Shown: piece after piece, positions 1-6,472 of the stretch
Numbering within the stretch: position 1 is the stretch's first letter
Layout: each line of letters begins with the position of its first letter
Assembly: GCA_003487955.1 (NCBI GenBank)
Contig: DNNJ01000046.1
Coordinates: forward strand, 1,621 to 8,092
DNA from: Clostridiales bacterium
GTDB taxonomy: Bacteria; Bacillota; Clostridia; Tissierellales; Sedimentibacteraceae
Direction: 5' to 3'
Length of the DNA stretch: 6,472 nt
Notes under the pieces: model-generated
Told to the model about the DNA's origin: nothing
The model's input: only the letters and a program-made list of their open reading frames with translations
Database searches by the model: none
Program-made: the position numbers and the translations under genes

Positions 1-264
1 TTATCTTCTTAATCCTAATTTTGCTATAATGCTTCTATATCTTTCGATGTCAGTATCTTTTAAGTAGTTAAGAAAACCTCTTCTTTGTCCAACCATTTGC
101 AAAAGGCCTCTTCTTGAATGATGGTCTTTTTTATTGTCCTTTAAATGCTCGGTAAGATTGTTGATTCTGAAAGTCAATAAAGCTATTTGAACTTCAGGAG
201 AACCGGTATCTTTTTCATTAATCCTGTACTGTTCAATAATTTGTGTTTTTTGTTCCTTATTCAT
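1..264 (-). CDS. rpsO: 30S ribosomal protein S15
   Basis: S15 is a primary 16S rRNA-binding protein that holds the helix 20-21-22 junction of the central domain and makes an intersubunit bridge. The 87-residue product is complete (TAA at 3..1) and close to the usual 88-89. Conserved blocks are [20 protein letters not shown] at 19-38, DHHSRRGLL at 47-55 and [11 protein letters not shown] at 59-69, with the basic C-terminus KLGLRR. The ATG at 264 is supported by a well-placed GGAGGT. The gene is separated from ribF by 187 bases that hold a candidate promoter and a structured leader, so it may be controlled apart from the upstream operon, probably by S15 itself. In Bacillota pnp (polynucleotide phosphorylase) often follows, which would lie outside this window. 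Confidence 0.98.
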   Translation of the reverse strand: MNKEQKTQIIEQYRINEKDTGSPEVQIALLTFRINNLTEHLKDNKKDHHSRRGLLQMVGQRRGFLNYLKDTDIERYRSIIAKLGLRR

Positions 265-268
265 TTTT

Positions 269-274
269 ACCTCC
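269..274 (-). promoter_or_regulatory. Ribosome binding site of rpsO
   Basis: GGAGGT ends four bases before the ATG at 264 (five from GGAGG). It decides the start: an upstream in-frame TTG at 276 overlaps this site and would give four extra residues not found in S15 proteins. Confidence 0.9.
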
Positions 275-291
275 AAATATATAATTTTTCA

Positions 292-338
292 CCATAATCC
301 AAGCAAAACGTTGAGGAGTCGTTAAACTTAGTCTATGG
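292..338 (-). promoter_or_regulatory. Candidate S15 autoregulatory leader hairpin of rpsO
   Basis: The rpsO leader can fold into one long stem: 338-334 with 296-292 (CCAUA/UAUGG), 331-326 with 304-299 (CUAAGU/GCUUGG, two G-U pairs), and 323-320 with 310-307 (AACG/CGUU). The helices are separated by symmetric 2x2 internal loops and capped by a nine-base loop, ACUCCUCAA (319-311). The middle helix contains the step G300-U330 followed by G299-C331, the same order as the G-U/G-C motif that S15 recognises in helix 22 of 16S rRNA. The loop's CUCC (318-315) can pair with GGAG of the rpsO Shine-Dalgarno sequence (274-271), giving a possible pseudoknot that would hide the site. Pairings are seen in the sequence; S15 binding and control are inferred from known rpsO leaders. 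Confidence 0.5.
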
Positions 339-347
339 AACTTATAA

Positions 348-376
348 AGTCTATCATATTAACATATTTTTGTAAA
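348..376 (-). promoter_or_regulatory. Candidate rpsO promoter
   Basis: On the minus strand TTTACA (376..371, five of six matches to the -35 consensus) is followed after 17 bases by TAGACT (353..348, four of six). An overlapping TATGAT (358..353, five of six) is a better -10 but has only a poor -35 (TTGTTT, 15-base spacing). Either choice places the transcript start near 341-346, just before the leader hairpin. The surrounding sequence is very AT-rich, so chance matches are likely. Its position after the last closely packed gene, and ahead of a structured leader, supports independent rpsO transcription. Confidence 0.4.
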
Positions 377-393
377 CAATAATTTTATATATT

Positions 394-447
394 TGGGGAC
401 ATTCCTCTGCCAGCAAAGACTTACCCTTTAGAAGAGGTGTGTCCCCA
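394..447. repeat. Imperfect inverted repeat, REP/MITE-like hairpin downstream of ribF
   Basis: Two 15-base arms (394..408 and 433..447) with GGGGACA and TGTCCCC ends pair at 13 of 15 positions around a 24-base centre. The centre has a small inner stem, AAAG (415-418) with CTTT (426-429). It begins 4 bases after the ribF stop codon. On the transcribed strand the hairpin is followed by AAATATAT rather than a U-tract, so it is not a typical intrinsic terminator, although it could still slow polymerase or protect the ribF mRNA 3' end. Hairpins with GGGGACA/TGTCCCC ends are, from memory, common dispersed repeats in clostridial genomes. That this is one of them is an inference. Confidence 0.5.
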
Positions 448-451
448 TACC

Positions 452-1204
452 TTAAAATGCTTTATTTATGAATACAATGTCTATGTTTTCTTCAACTTCT
501 TTATCAAATATTAAAGCAGCTCCATTCTTGTTTGAAACAATGTTTACAATATATTCTTTTCTTCCTAAATTTACTATATATTTCCCGTCAGGAGGAACTA
601 AAATGCTGCTTTTAGTATCTACAAAACCTATGTTTTTATTATAATTAATATTTAATTCATCATTATATATGGTATATTTATTTAATAAAAGTGTATTTGC
701 CTCATTAATTTTTCCCTCATTCAACAGGGTTCTAACCAATGATGAGCTTACTGCAATACCGTTATACTTTACCGGAGGTATTTCCTCCACCCGGTATCCG
801 TATTTCTCTTGAAATTCTTTTAATGTATTAATATTGCCGCTTGCTTTGTGACCAAAAGTAAAATTATAGCCTACTACAATATTTTTTGCATTATAATCAT
901 CCGCCAAAAGCTTGATAAACTGTTCCGGCGTATATCGGGATACAATTTCATTTAATTCAATTTCAATTACCTCATCTACATTGTAGGATTTCAATATTTC
1001 CAATTTTGTATCAGGACTGTTGATGTATTTCATATTCATTGAAGACTTTTTAAGATCATTTCTTACATATTTAAATGTTATTATTATGCTCTTTTGAGCT
1101 GTTTCATTGCTTAGCTCAATCATTCTTCTGATTAAAACATCATGTCCTACATGTATTCCGTCAAAGTTACCTATTGCAATACATGAACCATTTATATTTC
1201 CCAT
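452..1204 (-). CDS. ribF: Short RibF-family FAD synthetase with degenerate riboflavin kinase region
   Basis: RibF proteins normally have two halves: an N-terminal FMN adenylyltransferase that makes FAD, and a C-terminal riboflavin kinase that makes FMN, in about 305-315 residues. This one has only 250. The nucleotidyltransferase half is recognisable: GNFDGIHVGH at 12-21, VVGYNFTFGHKASGN at 110-124, and VSSSLVRTLLNEGKINEA at 152-169. However, the usual TFxPHP motif reads TFKYVR (43-48). The last 75 residues look like the start of a kinase barrel (LVPPDGKYIVNL at 202-213). They lack the GxPTAN nucleotide motif (GFVDTK at 193-198 occupies its place) and end before the conserved catalytic Glu segment. 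It is therefore best read as an FAD synthetase without flavokinase activity. It starts 12 bases after truB with a weak GGGTG site. No frame downstream restores a kinase end. Confidence 0.85.
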   Translation of the reverse strand: MGNINGSCIAIGNFDGIHVGHDVLIRRMIELSNETAQKSIIITFKYVRNDLKKSSMNMKYINSPDTKLEILKSYNVDEVIEIELNEIVSRYTPEQFIKLLADDYNAKNIVVGYNFTFGHKASGNINTLKEFQEKYGYRVEEIPPVKYNGIAVSSSLVRTLLNEGKINEANTLLLNKYTIYNDELNINYNKNIGFVDTKSSILVPPDGKYIVNLGRKEYIVNIVSNKNGAALIFDKEVEENIDIVFINKAF

Positions 1205-1216
1205 ATGTCACACCCG

Positions 1217-2086
1217 TTATATAAGCATTTTGTCTATTTTAATTTTATTACCTTCAACTTTTTTTCCGATACCAATAAGACTATCCCTGCAGTATACATA
1301 AAATTTATCACTGTTTATATTTATTCTTACATCCACTTCGTTTCCTGTAGTCAATCTGTCATAATATTTCGATTCTATATTGAGCTTATCTAATTGAAAT
1401 ATGTCCTCAACAGGAATTAAACATTCATTCAACCTATTGGTATCATTAAAAAACTTCAACTGTTCTAAGGTTACAGAATTTTTAATATGTAAACCTTTTG
1501 ATTCAGTCCTTATTAAAATTCCCATATAACCATAAGTACCCAATCTATTACCAATATCATTGCAAAGGGTTCTAACGTATGTGCCCTTGCTGCATTTCAC
1601 TTTTAAAAGAGCACTTTTACCGTAAAATTTAAGGAGCTTGATATCTTTAATATTAATCATTCTACCTTGTTTTTCAACGGGAATATTTTGTCTTGCGTAT
1701 TCGTATAATTTTTTCCCGTTTAGTTTTACAGCCGAATATGCAGGAGGAATTTGAATCAGTCCACCTGTAAACTCTTTTAAAACGTAGTTTAATTCATCAA
1801 TGGTAACTGAATCTTTGTCTGAGCTGTTTATAACAATCCCGTAGCTGTCCTGGGTGTCAGTGCTTTGTCCTAATTTCAGCTCACATACATATTCTTTGTC
1901 GCCGCTCATTAGGTATTCGCTGAATTTTGTTGCTTTACCCACACAAATTACCAATACCCCTGCTACATTGGGATCAAGTGTTCCGGCATGACCGACTTTT
2001 TTAATATTTAATATTTTTCTGACACTACTTACCACATCATGGGATGTCATGCCTGTTGGCTTTAATATATTTAATATTCCTATCAT
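1217..2086 (-). CDS. truB: tRNA pseudouridine(55) synthase TruB
   Basis: TruB converts U55 of the tRNA T-loop to pseudouridine and also acts as a tRNA chaperone. The 289 residues show the motif I region GILNILKPTGMTSHDVV at 3-19, the catalytic motif VGHAGTLDP at 31-39 with the nucleophile Asp38, IPPAYSAVKLNGKKLYEYAR at 113-132, and CSKGTYVRTLCNDIG at 165-179. A small C-terminal domain follows from about 235 (usually assigned to the PUA-like fold). One departure is GVLVICVGKATK at 43-54, where many family members have Pro at the position of Val45; the catalytic motif itself is intact, so I expect activity. The ATG shares one base with the nrnA stop (TAATG), and there is only a weak purine stretch upstream, so translation probably depends on nrnA. 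Confidence 0.97.
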   Translation of the reverse strand: MIGILNILKPTGMTSHDVVSSVRKILNIKKVGHAGTLDPNVAGVLVICVGKATKFSEYLMSGDKEYVCELKLGQSTDTQDSYGIVINSSDKDSVTIDELNYVLKEFTGGLIQIPPAYSAVKLNGKKLYEYARQNIPVEKQGRMINIKDIKLLKFYGKSALLKVKCSKGTYVRTLCNDIGNRLGTYGYMGILIRTESKGLHIKNSVTLEQLKFFNDTNRLNECLIPVEDIFQLDKLNIESKYYDRLTTGNEVDVRININSDKFYVYCRDSLIGIGKKVEGNKIKIDKMLI

Positions 2087-3057
2087 TACACGAAATACTC
2101 TTTAAATTCCTCTATTATAATTCTTCTTGCATTCTCTACGTTTTCATTAAGGTCAAACCCTGCAGCTTTTGCGTGGCCGCCGCCTTTGTATTTAACGGAA
2201 ACAGCTGAAACATCTATATCATTCTTTGATCTTAAGCTTACTTTTGTGCCTTCATCGTTTTCTTTTAAAACGCAGGATACTTCAACTTCTTTAATTTCTC
2301 TTATATATTCAACAACACCGTCAACATCAGCCATTTCAGCATTGTTTTTATCCAATATACTTTTTGTTATTGCTGTTATACCGAGCTTGTTGTCATAATA
2401 CAGCTCAATCCCGCTTACGCAGTCTATAAATGCTTTCACTATATTAGAAGGTTTCGAATTGTAAACAATGTTGTCTATTTCCGACACATTAACACCAAGG
2501 TCAATAAGCTCTGCTGCTTTCCTGTGGGTATGGCTCGTTGTGTTTGTATAAGAAAACTTTCCTGTATCGGTTAAAACAGCAACGTATATTAAAACAGCAG
2601 CTTCAATTGAAATATCTAAATCGGAAGCTTTTAATACATCGTACAAAAGCTCACCGGTGGAGCTCATTTCAGTATCTATTATATTAATATCACCAAAGCC
2701 TTCATTGGTTTTGTGATGGTCGATAACTACTGTTTTCTTTGAGTTATTTAACACATCTTCAAACTTCCCAAGCCTTTTTCTGTCACTTGTATCCAATACA
2801 AACAAAAGGTCATATTCTTCATTATTATAGTTTTTTAATATGACGCTTTCATCCGTAAAAGCCTTATAATTATAAGGAATAATCCCGTCCATCATAACTG
2901 TAATGTTTTTATTTAACGGTTTAAGGAAGTTGTAAAGGGCCATCACTGACCCTATGCAGTCTCCATCAGGTGCCTTGTGTCCTGCTATACAAATCTTGTC
3001 TGAAGTATTTATTAAATTAAATATTTCTTTCACATCATTCTTCAGCATTATCTTCAT
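2086..3057 (-). CDS. nrnA: DHH/DHHA1 phosphoesterase, NrnA-type nanoRNase / pAp phosphatase
   Basis: The product (323 residues from the chosen start) is a DHH-subfamily phosphoesterase. Residues 26-37 carry GHKAPDGDCIGS (metal-binding His and the D-G-D pair), VLDTSD lies at 87-92, the signature IDHHKTN at 112-118, and TDTGKFSY at 163-170. The C-terminal DHHA1 domain holds GGGHAKAAG at 292-300. This is the NrnA layout and length (about 310-320), much shorter than RecJ. Characterised NrnA enzymes degrade 2-5-mer RNAs and dephosphorylate pAp; that role is inferred here. ATG at 3057 was chosen. AGAAAGG (3067..3061) is only 3 bases before it and 12 bases before a second in-frame ATG at 3048, so the exact start is open. 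A TTG at 3096 would extend the frame but has no family support. It overlaps rbfA by about 23 bases and joins truB through TAATG. Confidence 0.92.
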   Translation of the reverse strand: MKIMLKNDVKEIFNLINTSDKICIAGHKAPDGDCIGSVMALYNFLKPLNKNITVMMDGIIPYNYKAFTDESVILKNYNNEEYDLLFVLDTSDRKRLGKFEDVLNNSKKTVVIDHHKTNEGFGDINIIDTEMSSTGELLYDVLKASDLDISIEAAVLIYVAVLTDTGKFSYTNTTSHTHRKAAELIDLGVNVSEIDNIVYNSKPSNIVKAFIDCVSGIELYYDNKLGITAITKSILDKNNAEMADVDGVVEYIREIKEVEVSCVLKENDEGTKVSLRSKNDIDVSAVSVKYKGGGHAKAAGFDLNENVENARRIIIEEFKEYFV

Positions 3058-3412
3058 TAACCTTTCTCGTTTTATCTTCTTCAATAATTTTATCAATCAA
3101 GCTGCTCATGTGCATGCCTCTTTCAATTGAATCATCTTTGATAAAAATCAATTCCGGAATAATTCTTATTTTAACCTTCTTGCCGATTTCTTTCCTTATG
3201 AAACCCTTGGCACTTTCCAAAGCAATTAAAGTAGTTTCAATATCATTATAGTCTGAAACATATACTTTAGCATATTTCAAATCCTCTGTTACATGGACAT
3301 CCGTTATGCTCATAAGCTCTGAAATTCGAGGGTCTTTTACATCACTTCTGATTATCTCGCATAATGCTCTTTTAACTTCCTCCGACAACCTGTTGTTTCT
3401 TCTATTTCCCAT
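3035..3412 (-). CDS. rbfA: 30S ribosome-binding factor RbfA
   Basis: RbfA is a 125-residue 30S maturation and cold-adaptation factor that binds near the 5' end of 16S rRNA in late subunit assembly. It has a single type II KH-like domain. Seen here are the N-terminal RLSEEVKRAL helix, DPRI at 27-30, the strand TDVHVTEDLKYAKVYVS at 37-53, SAKGFIRKEIGKK at 67-79 (the kinked helix in place of a GxxG loop) and IPELIFIKDDSIERGMHM at 85-102. A charged tail (about 110-125) follows the domain and is normal in length. The ATG is preceded by AAGAGGTAGG with GAGGT five bases upstream. The gene starts 15 bases after infB, and its last codons are overlapped by the nrnA start, an arrangement expected for coupled translation. 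Confidence 0.97.
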   Translation of the reverse strand: MGNRRNNRLSEEVKRALCEIIRSDVKDPRISELMSITDVHVTEDLKYAKVYVSDYNDIETTLIALESAKGFIRKEIGKKVKIRIIPELIFIKDDSIERGMHMSSLIDKIIEEDKTRKVNEDNAEE

Positions 3413-3427
3413 TTCCTACCTCTTTAT

Positions 3428-5623
3428 TTATCTTTTGATTTCTTCCATGATATAGGCTTCCATTGAGTCGCCTTCCTTGATATCATTGTACTTCTCAATA
3501 CCTATTCCGCCTTCATAACCGCTGTTAAGCTCAGATACGTCATCTTTAAATCTTTTCAGCGATGTAATTTGTCCGTCGTGAATAACTATATCATTACGAA
3601 GCAATCTTATTTTTGATTTTCTTGTAATTTTACCGCTTGTTACATAAACACCGGCAACAACCCCCACGTTTGGCACCTTGAATGTCTGTCTTACATCAGC
3701 CCTTCCCATAATTACTTCTTTATATACAGGTTTAAGCATACCTTTGACAGCAGACTCAATATCTTCAATTGCGTTATAAATTATATTATAGGTACGTATA
3801 TCGACATTTTCTTGTTTTGCAAGGTCAAGGGCAGCAACGGAAGGTCTTACGTTAAAACCTATTACTATTGCATTTGAAGCAGAAGCAAGCAAGATATCAT
3901 TTTCGTTTATTCCACCCACACCTCCGTGTATAGGATTAACCTTAACTTCTTCCATGCTTAATTTTTGCATTGATTGTTTAACTGCTTCTATTGAACCGCT
4001 GACATCTGCCTTTATAATGATATTTAAATCCTTTACTTCACCTTTTTGTATTCTTTCATATAAGTCATCCAAGGACACCTTTGATGAAACATTTATACTT
4101 TCAAGATGCTTTTTATCCTTGCGCTTTTCGGCAATATTTTTGGCATCTTTTTCATTTTCCATTACTACTAACATATCTCCCGCTTGAGGTGTTTCTGAAA
4201 GTCCTAATATTTCTACCGGAACTGACGGTCCTGCCTGAGTAATTCTTTTCCCTTTTGAATTAAACATGGCTCTCACCTTGCCGTGAGTGCTTCCCACCAA
4301 TACATAATCGCCTTTTTTCAATGTTCCGTTATTAATCAAAACAGTAGCAACAGGTCCTCTTCCTTTATCAAGCTTCGCTTCAATGATTGTACCTTTAGCA
4401 CTTCTGTTTGGATTAGCTTTTAATTCCTGAACTTCTGCAACCAACAATATCATTTCTAACAATTCTTCAATACCGGTGCGTTTTTTTGCCGAAACAGGCA
4501 CAAATATAGTATCTCCTCCCCAGTCCTCGGATATTACACCATACTCTGAAAGTTCCTGTTTTACTTTATCAGGGTTTGCAGTAGGTTTGTCAATTTTATT
4601 AACAGCAACGATTATAGGAACTCCTGCCGCTTTTGAATGGCTTATCGCTTCTACTGTCTGAGGCATTACTCCGTCGTCTGCAGCTACTACGATTATTGCT
4701 ATATCCGTAACTTTTGCTCCCCTGGCTCTCATTGCAGTAAATGCTTCATGTCCCGGAGTATCCAAAAATGTTATTTTTTTACTGTTGATTTCAACCTGTG
4801 AAGCTCCTATATGCTGAGTGATTCCACCGGCTTCAAGCTGAGTAACGGACGTATCCCTTATTGCATCTAAAAGCGAAGTTTTTCCATGGTCAACATGACC
4901 CATTACGGTTACTATAGGAGGTCTTGGCTGCAATTCCTTTTCATCATCTTCATCTGTTTTAAATAATGAATCCTCTAAATTTTGCAGTTCATCAACAACT
5001 TCTATTTTATTTACTTTAGCGCCTAATTCTTCCCCAATCAATGCTGCGGTGTCATAGTCGATTTCCTGGTTCATGTTAGCCATTACTCCAAGCAAAATCA
5101 ACTTGGATATTACAACATTTACGGGAATACCCAATTTGTCTGCAAACTCTCTTACTACAATGGAATCCTCCATACTGATGGTTTTAATCTTATGCTGTTT
5201 TGGCTCAGGACGGCTTTGCTGCTGGGGCTTTTTCTGTTTTTGCTTATCCCTGCCAAACTCCTTTTTTGGCTGTTCCTTTTTTTCTTCGCCTTGCGATGAT
5301 TTTGCAGCTCCCGATTTAGTTTGGGCATGCTTTTTAACCGGTGATAATAATTTCTTATCTACCTTTTTAAGTTTTGCCTGATTTAAATCTATTTTTTCAT
5401 CAACCAACGGCTCATCATCTATAATGACATTTTTGCTGCTTTTCACAACCTTTGTTTTTTTACTGCTATTACTAAGACTTAAAGCTTTTTTAAATCTTAA
5501 AACTTCTAAGTCCGTCAAGGAACTCATATGATTTTTTACAGTAATTCCTAATTCCTGTTCAACCAACTTTGCAAGATCTTTGCTGTTCATTTCTAATTCT
5601 TTTGCAAGTTCATATATTCTCAT
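3428..5623 (-). CDS. infB: Translation initiation factor IF-2
   Basis: The product is IF2, the GTPase that places initiator fMet-tRNA and promotes 50S joining; 731 residues, at the short end for the family. Order of parts: an IF2N module at residues 1-50 ([10 protein letters not shown] start), a Lys/Gln-rich unstructured linker at about 52-147, and a second IF2N module at about 148-208. The G domain begins at about 235. All five nucleotide motifs are intact: G1 GHVDHGKT 242-249, G2 GITQHIG 267-273, G3 DTPGH 288-292, G4 NKID 342-345, G5 SAK 378-380. Domain II follows at about 405-490 and domain III at about 520-620, with [13 protein letters not shown] at 565-577. The C-terminal fMet-tRNA-binding domain spans about 630-731. 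The start has a perfect Shine-Dalgarno sequence. I saw no convincing internal site for a shorter isoform, though several IF2 genes make one. Gaps of 15 bases separate it from both neighbours. Confidence 0.98.
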   Translation of the reverse strand: MRIYELAKELEMNSKDLAKLVEQELGITVKNHMSSLTDLEVLRFKKALSLSNSSKKTKVVKSSKNVIIDDEPLVDEKIDLNQAKLKKVDKKLLSPVKKHAQTKSGAAKSSQGEEKKEQPKKEFGRDKQKQKKPQQQSRPEPKQHKIKTISMEDSIVVREFADKLGIPVNVVISKLILLGVMANMNQEIDYDTAALIGEELGAKVNKIEVVDELQNLEDSLFKTDEDDEKELQPRPPIVTVMGHVDHGKTSLLDAIRDTSVTQLEAGGITQHIGASQVEINSKKITFLDTPGHEAFTAMRARGAKVTDIAIIVVAADDGVMPQTVEAISHSKAAGVPIIVAVNKIDKPTANPDKVKQELSEYGVISEDWGGDTIFVPVSAKKRTGIEELLEMILLVAEVQELKANPNRSAKGTIIEAKLDKGRGPVATVLINNGTLKKGDYVLVGSTHGKVRAMFNSKGKRITQAGPSVPVEILGLSETPQAGDMLVVMENEKDAKNIAEKRKDKKHLESINVSSKVSLDDLYERIQKGEVKDLNIIIKADVSGSIEAVKQSMQKLSMEEVKVNPIHGGVGGINENDILLASASNAIVIGFNVRPSVAALDLAKQENVDIRTYNIIYNAIEDIESAVKGMLKPVYKEVIMGRADVRQTFKVPNVGVVAGVYVTSGKITRKSKIRLLRNDIVIHDGQITSLKRFKDDVSELNSGYEGGIGIEKYNDIKEGDSMEAYIMEEIKR

Positions 5624-5626
5624 GCA

Positions 5627-5635
5627 ATCACCTCC
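5627..5635 (-). promoter_or_regulatory. Ribosome binding site of infB
   Basis: GGAGGTGAT, a nine-base perfect complement to the 3' end of 16S rRNA, lies with its GGAGG seven bases before the infB ATG at 5623. It is the strongest Shine-Dalgarno sequence in the window and fixes the start of IF2. Confidence 0.9.
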
Positions 5636-5638
5636 GGT

Positions 5639-5932
5639 TTATACATTATTTAATAAATACGATGCTATGTTCTTATCATTTACTGACAAAACACTCACCA
5701 CCTTTCTTCCAAGGCTTCTTCCAAGTATTTCTTTTTCACCAAATTCAATATATGCGCAATTATATTTATCGCATATAAATTTAATATTTTTTTTTGTTTT
5801 ATCTGAAGCGTCAGATGCTATTACAACTAAAGTGCTTTTATTCTTCTCAATATCTATACAAGCAGCATCAAAGCCAATGGAAATATTTCCGCCTTTTCTC
5901 GCAATACCTAACATTGAGTATATTTTATGCAT
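5639..5932 (-). CDS. ylxQ: YlxQ, L7Ae-family ribosomal-like protein
   Basis: The product is a 97-residue protein of the L7Ae/L30e/S12e/Gadd45 superfamily, the second conserved small gene between nusA and infB in Bacillota. Its family marks are MLGIARKGGN at residues 7-16, VVIASDASDKTKKNI at 36-50 and LGRSLGRKVVSVLSVND at 70-86. L7Ae-like proteins bind kink-turn RNA. The physiological partner of YlxQ is not well settled, so RNA binding is a family inference. Two starts are possible: ATG at 5932, used here, or TTG at 5941, which adds three residues. The ribosome binding site AAGGCGG (5951..5945) lies 12 bases before the ATG and 3 before the TTG, so neither has ideal spacing. The ATG gives the usual short N-terminus of the family. 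The gene overlaps rnpM by 8 bases from the ATG (17 from the TTG) and ends 15 bases before infB. Confidence 0.92.
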   Translation of the reverse strand: MHKIYSMLGIARKGGNISIGFDAACIDIEKNKSTLVVIASDASDKTKKNIKFICDKYNCAYIEFGEKEILGRSLGRKVVSVLSVNDKNIASYLLNNV

Positions 5933-6194
5933 CTTTTTCAATATCCGCCTTTATTGTTTCATATACTTCCTCAGGTATTTCCGACTCTAATGATTTTGAT
6001 AATCTCTTTGTTTTGATTGCCTTGTTTAAGCATTCAATATTTTTACAAATATACGTACCTCTACCGTTAAGTTTTCCTGTGGGATCGAAAAAGATTTCAT
6101 TTTCCTTGGTTTTTACTATTCTGCATAGTTCTTTTTTTGGAAAACTTTCCATGCATCCGATACATTTTCTCATTGGTACTTTACGAGTTTTCAT
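5925..6194 (-). CDS. rnpM: RnpM/YlxR family RNA-binding protein
   Basis: This small basic protein of 89 residues belongs to the YlxR family (DUF448), always found beside nusA and infB in Bacillota. Visible family signatures are RKCIGC at residues 9-14 and the D37-P-T-G-K to G44-R-G-T-Y-I-C50 block, with cysteines at 11, 14, 50 and 55. The length matches the family norm of about 90. From memory, the B. subtilis member was recently named RnpM because it binds RNase P RNA and modulates RNase P activity; an effect on gene expression had been reported earlier. Function here is transferred by homology. The ATG at 6194 sits four bases after a strong GGGGAGG Shine-Dalgarno sequence embedded in the end of nusA, and the two genes overlap as ATGA. 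The 3' end overlaps the ylxQ start. Confidence 0.93.
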   Translation of the reverse strand: MKTRKVPMRKCIGCMESFPKKELCRIVKTKENEIFFDPTGKLNGRGTYICKNIECLNKAIKTKRLSKSLESEIPEEVYETIKADIEKDA

Positions 6195-6472
6195 ACTTCC
6201 TCCCCTGCGCGCTCCTCTAACTGTGATTCGCTTATTATGTCAATTTTCCAGCCTGTAAGCTTAGCGGCAAGCCTTACATTTTGTCCTTCCTTTCCTATTG
6301 CTAAGGAAAGTTGATTGTCGGGAACGACTGCCACTGCTGTTTTTTCCTTTTCATTGGCGGTAACCTTAACTATTTTTGCAGGTCCTAAGCTGTTGGCAAT
6401 AAATTTTTCGGGATTTTTCTCATAAATTATAATGTCGATTTTTTCCTGATTTATTTCATCAATTATATTTTT
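6191..6472 (-). CDS. nusA: Transcription termination/antitermination protein NusA, C-terminal part (5' end outside window)
   Basis: The frame is open from the window edge to a TGA at 6193..6191 and gives the last 93 residues of NusA. NusA binds RNA polymerase and nascent RNA and controls pausing, termination and antitermination. The fragment enters at the end of the first KH domain (IDIIIY followed by [14 protein letters not shown], about residues 12-33 of the fragment). It continues through the second KH domain, with the hallmark [20 protein letters not shown] at fragment residues 49-68 (GxxG loop IGKEG), then LTGWKIDI, and ends in a short acidic tail (LEERAGEEV). No acidic repeat (AR) domains follow, as is usual for Bacillota NusA and unlike the longer E. 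coli protein. The stop overlaps the rnpM start by four bases (ATGA), suggesting translational coupling. The N-terminal domain and S1 domain are not in the window. Confidence 0.96.
   Translation of the reverse strand, partial: KNIIDEINQEKIDIIIYEKNPEKFIANSLGPAKIVKVTANEKEKTAVAVVPDNQLSLAIGKEGQNVRLAAKLTGWKIDIISESQLEERAGEEV

Noticed and set aside
265..276. TTG at 276 as an upstream start of rpsO
   Set aside because: It overlaps the Shine-Dalgarno GGAGGT, and ATG 264 gives the standard S15 N-terminus at good spacing.
394..447. Rho-independent terminator for the nusA-ribF operon
   Set aside because: The hairpin is long and imperfect, with a 24-base centre, and is followed on the transcript by AAATATAT rather than a run of U, so a classical terminator is not supported, though weak termination cannot be excluded.
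277..451. Continuation of the riboflavin kinase domain of ribF after a frameshift
   Set aside because: The three minus-strand frames were read past the stop. Two close quickly, and the third (about 32 codons) shows no kinase motif.
3058..3096. TTG at 3096 as the start of nrnA
   Set aside because: It would deepen the rbfA overlap to 62 bases and add a basic extension not typical of NrnA; ATG codons closer to the purine-rich site fit better.
5073..5381. Plus-strand open frame opposite the IF2 linker, rich in Cys and Phe
   Set aside because: Its composition is the complement of the Lys/Gln-rich IF2 linker codons, which explains its openness; there is no other support.
5794..6258. Long plus-strand open frame opposite nusA, rnpM and ylxQ
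   Set aside because: It lies antisense to three well-recognised genes, its translation is Phe/Ser/Leu-rich with no recognisable motif, and I see no ribosome binding site.

Overview
The window is a compact, AT-rich stretch of a bacterial chromosome in which every gene lies on the minus strand. Read in transcription order (right to left) it is nusA (3' end only), rnpM/ylxR, ylxQ, infB, rbfA, nrnA (DHH phosphoesterase), truB, ribF and rpsO. This is the conserved translation/RNA-processing cluster of Bacillota. The presence of ylxR and ylxQ between nusA and infB, the nrnA gene between rbfA and truB, the low GC content and the AGGAGG-type ribosome binding sites all point to a low-GC anaerobe of the Clostridia type. 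Genus cannot be fixed from this window alone.

From 6472 down to 452 the genes are packed with gaps of 0 to 15 bases or overlap (nusA/rnpM by 4 bases, rnpM/ylxQ by 8 or 17, rbfA/nrnA by about 23, nrnA/truB by one base as TAATG). No internal terminator or promoter was recognised in this run, so it very probably forms one polycistronic unit whose promoter lies outside the window. The products fit together. NusA controls elongation and antitermination. RnpM and YlxQ are small RNA-binding proteins. IF2 joins the ribosomal subunits at initiation, and RbfA matures the 30S subunit. NrnA degrades very short RNAs and pAp-type nucleotides. TruB makes pseudouridine 55 in tRNA. RibF makes FAD, and S15 is a primary 16S-binding protein.

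The only real intergenic region is 265..451, between ribF and rpsO. It holds an imperfect inverted repeat with GGGGACA/TGTCCCC ends immediately after ribF, a plausible promoter for rpsO, and a leader that can fold into a long hairpin just ahead of the rpsO Shine-Dalgarno sequence. That hairpin contains a G-U/G-C pair step of the kind S15 recognises in 16S rRNA, so it is a good candidate S15 autoregulatory element.

Most of the window is ordinary housekeeping sequence, and I see no new multi-gene system. The points worth a second look are the S15 leader hairpin, a shortened RibF whose flavokinase half is degenerate and whose FAD-synthetase half lacks a normal PHP motif, and the REP-like inverted repeat beside it.
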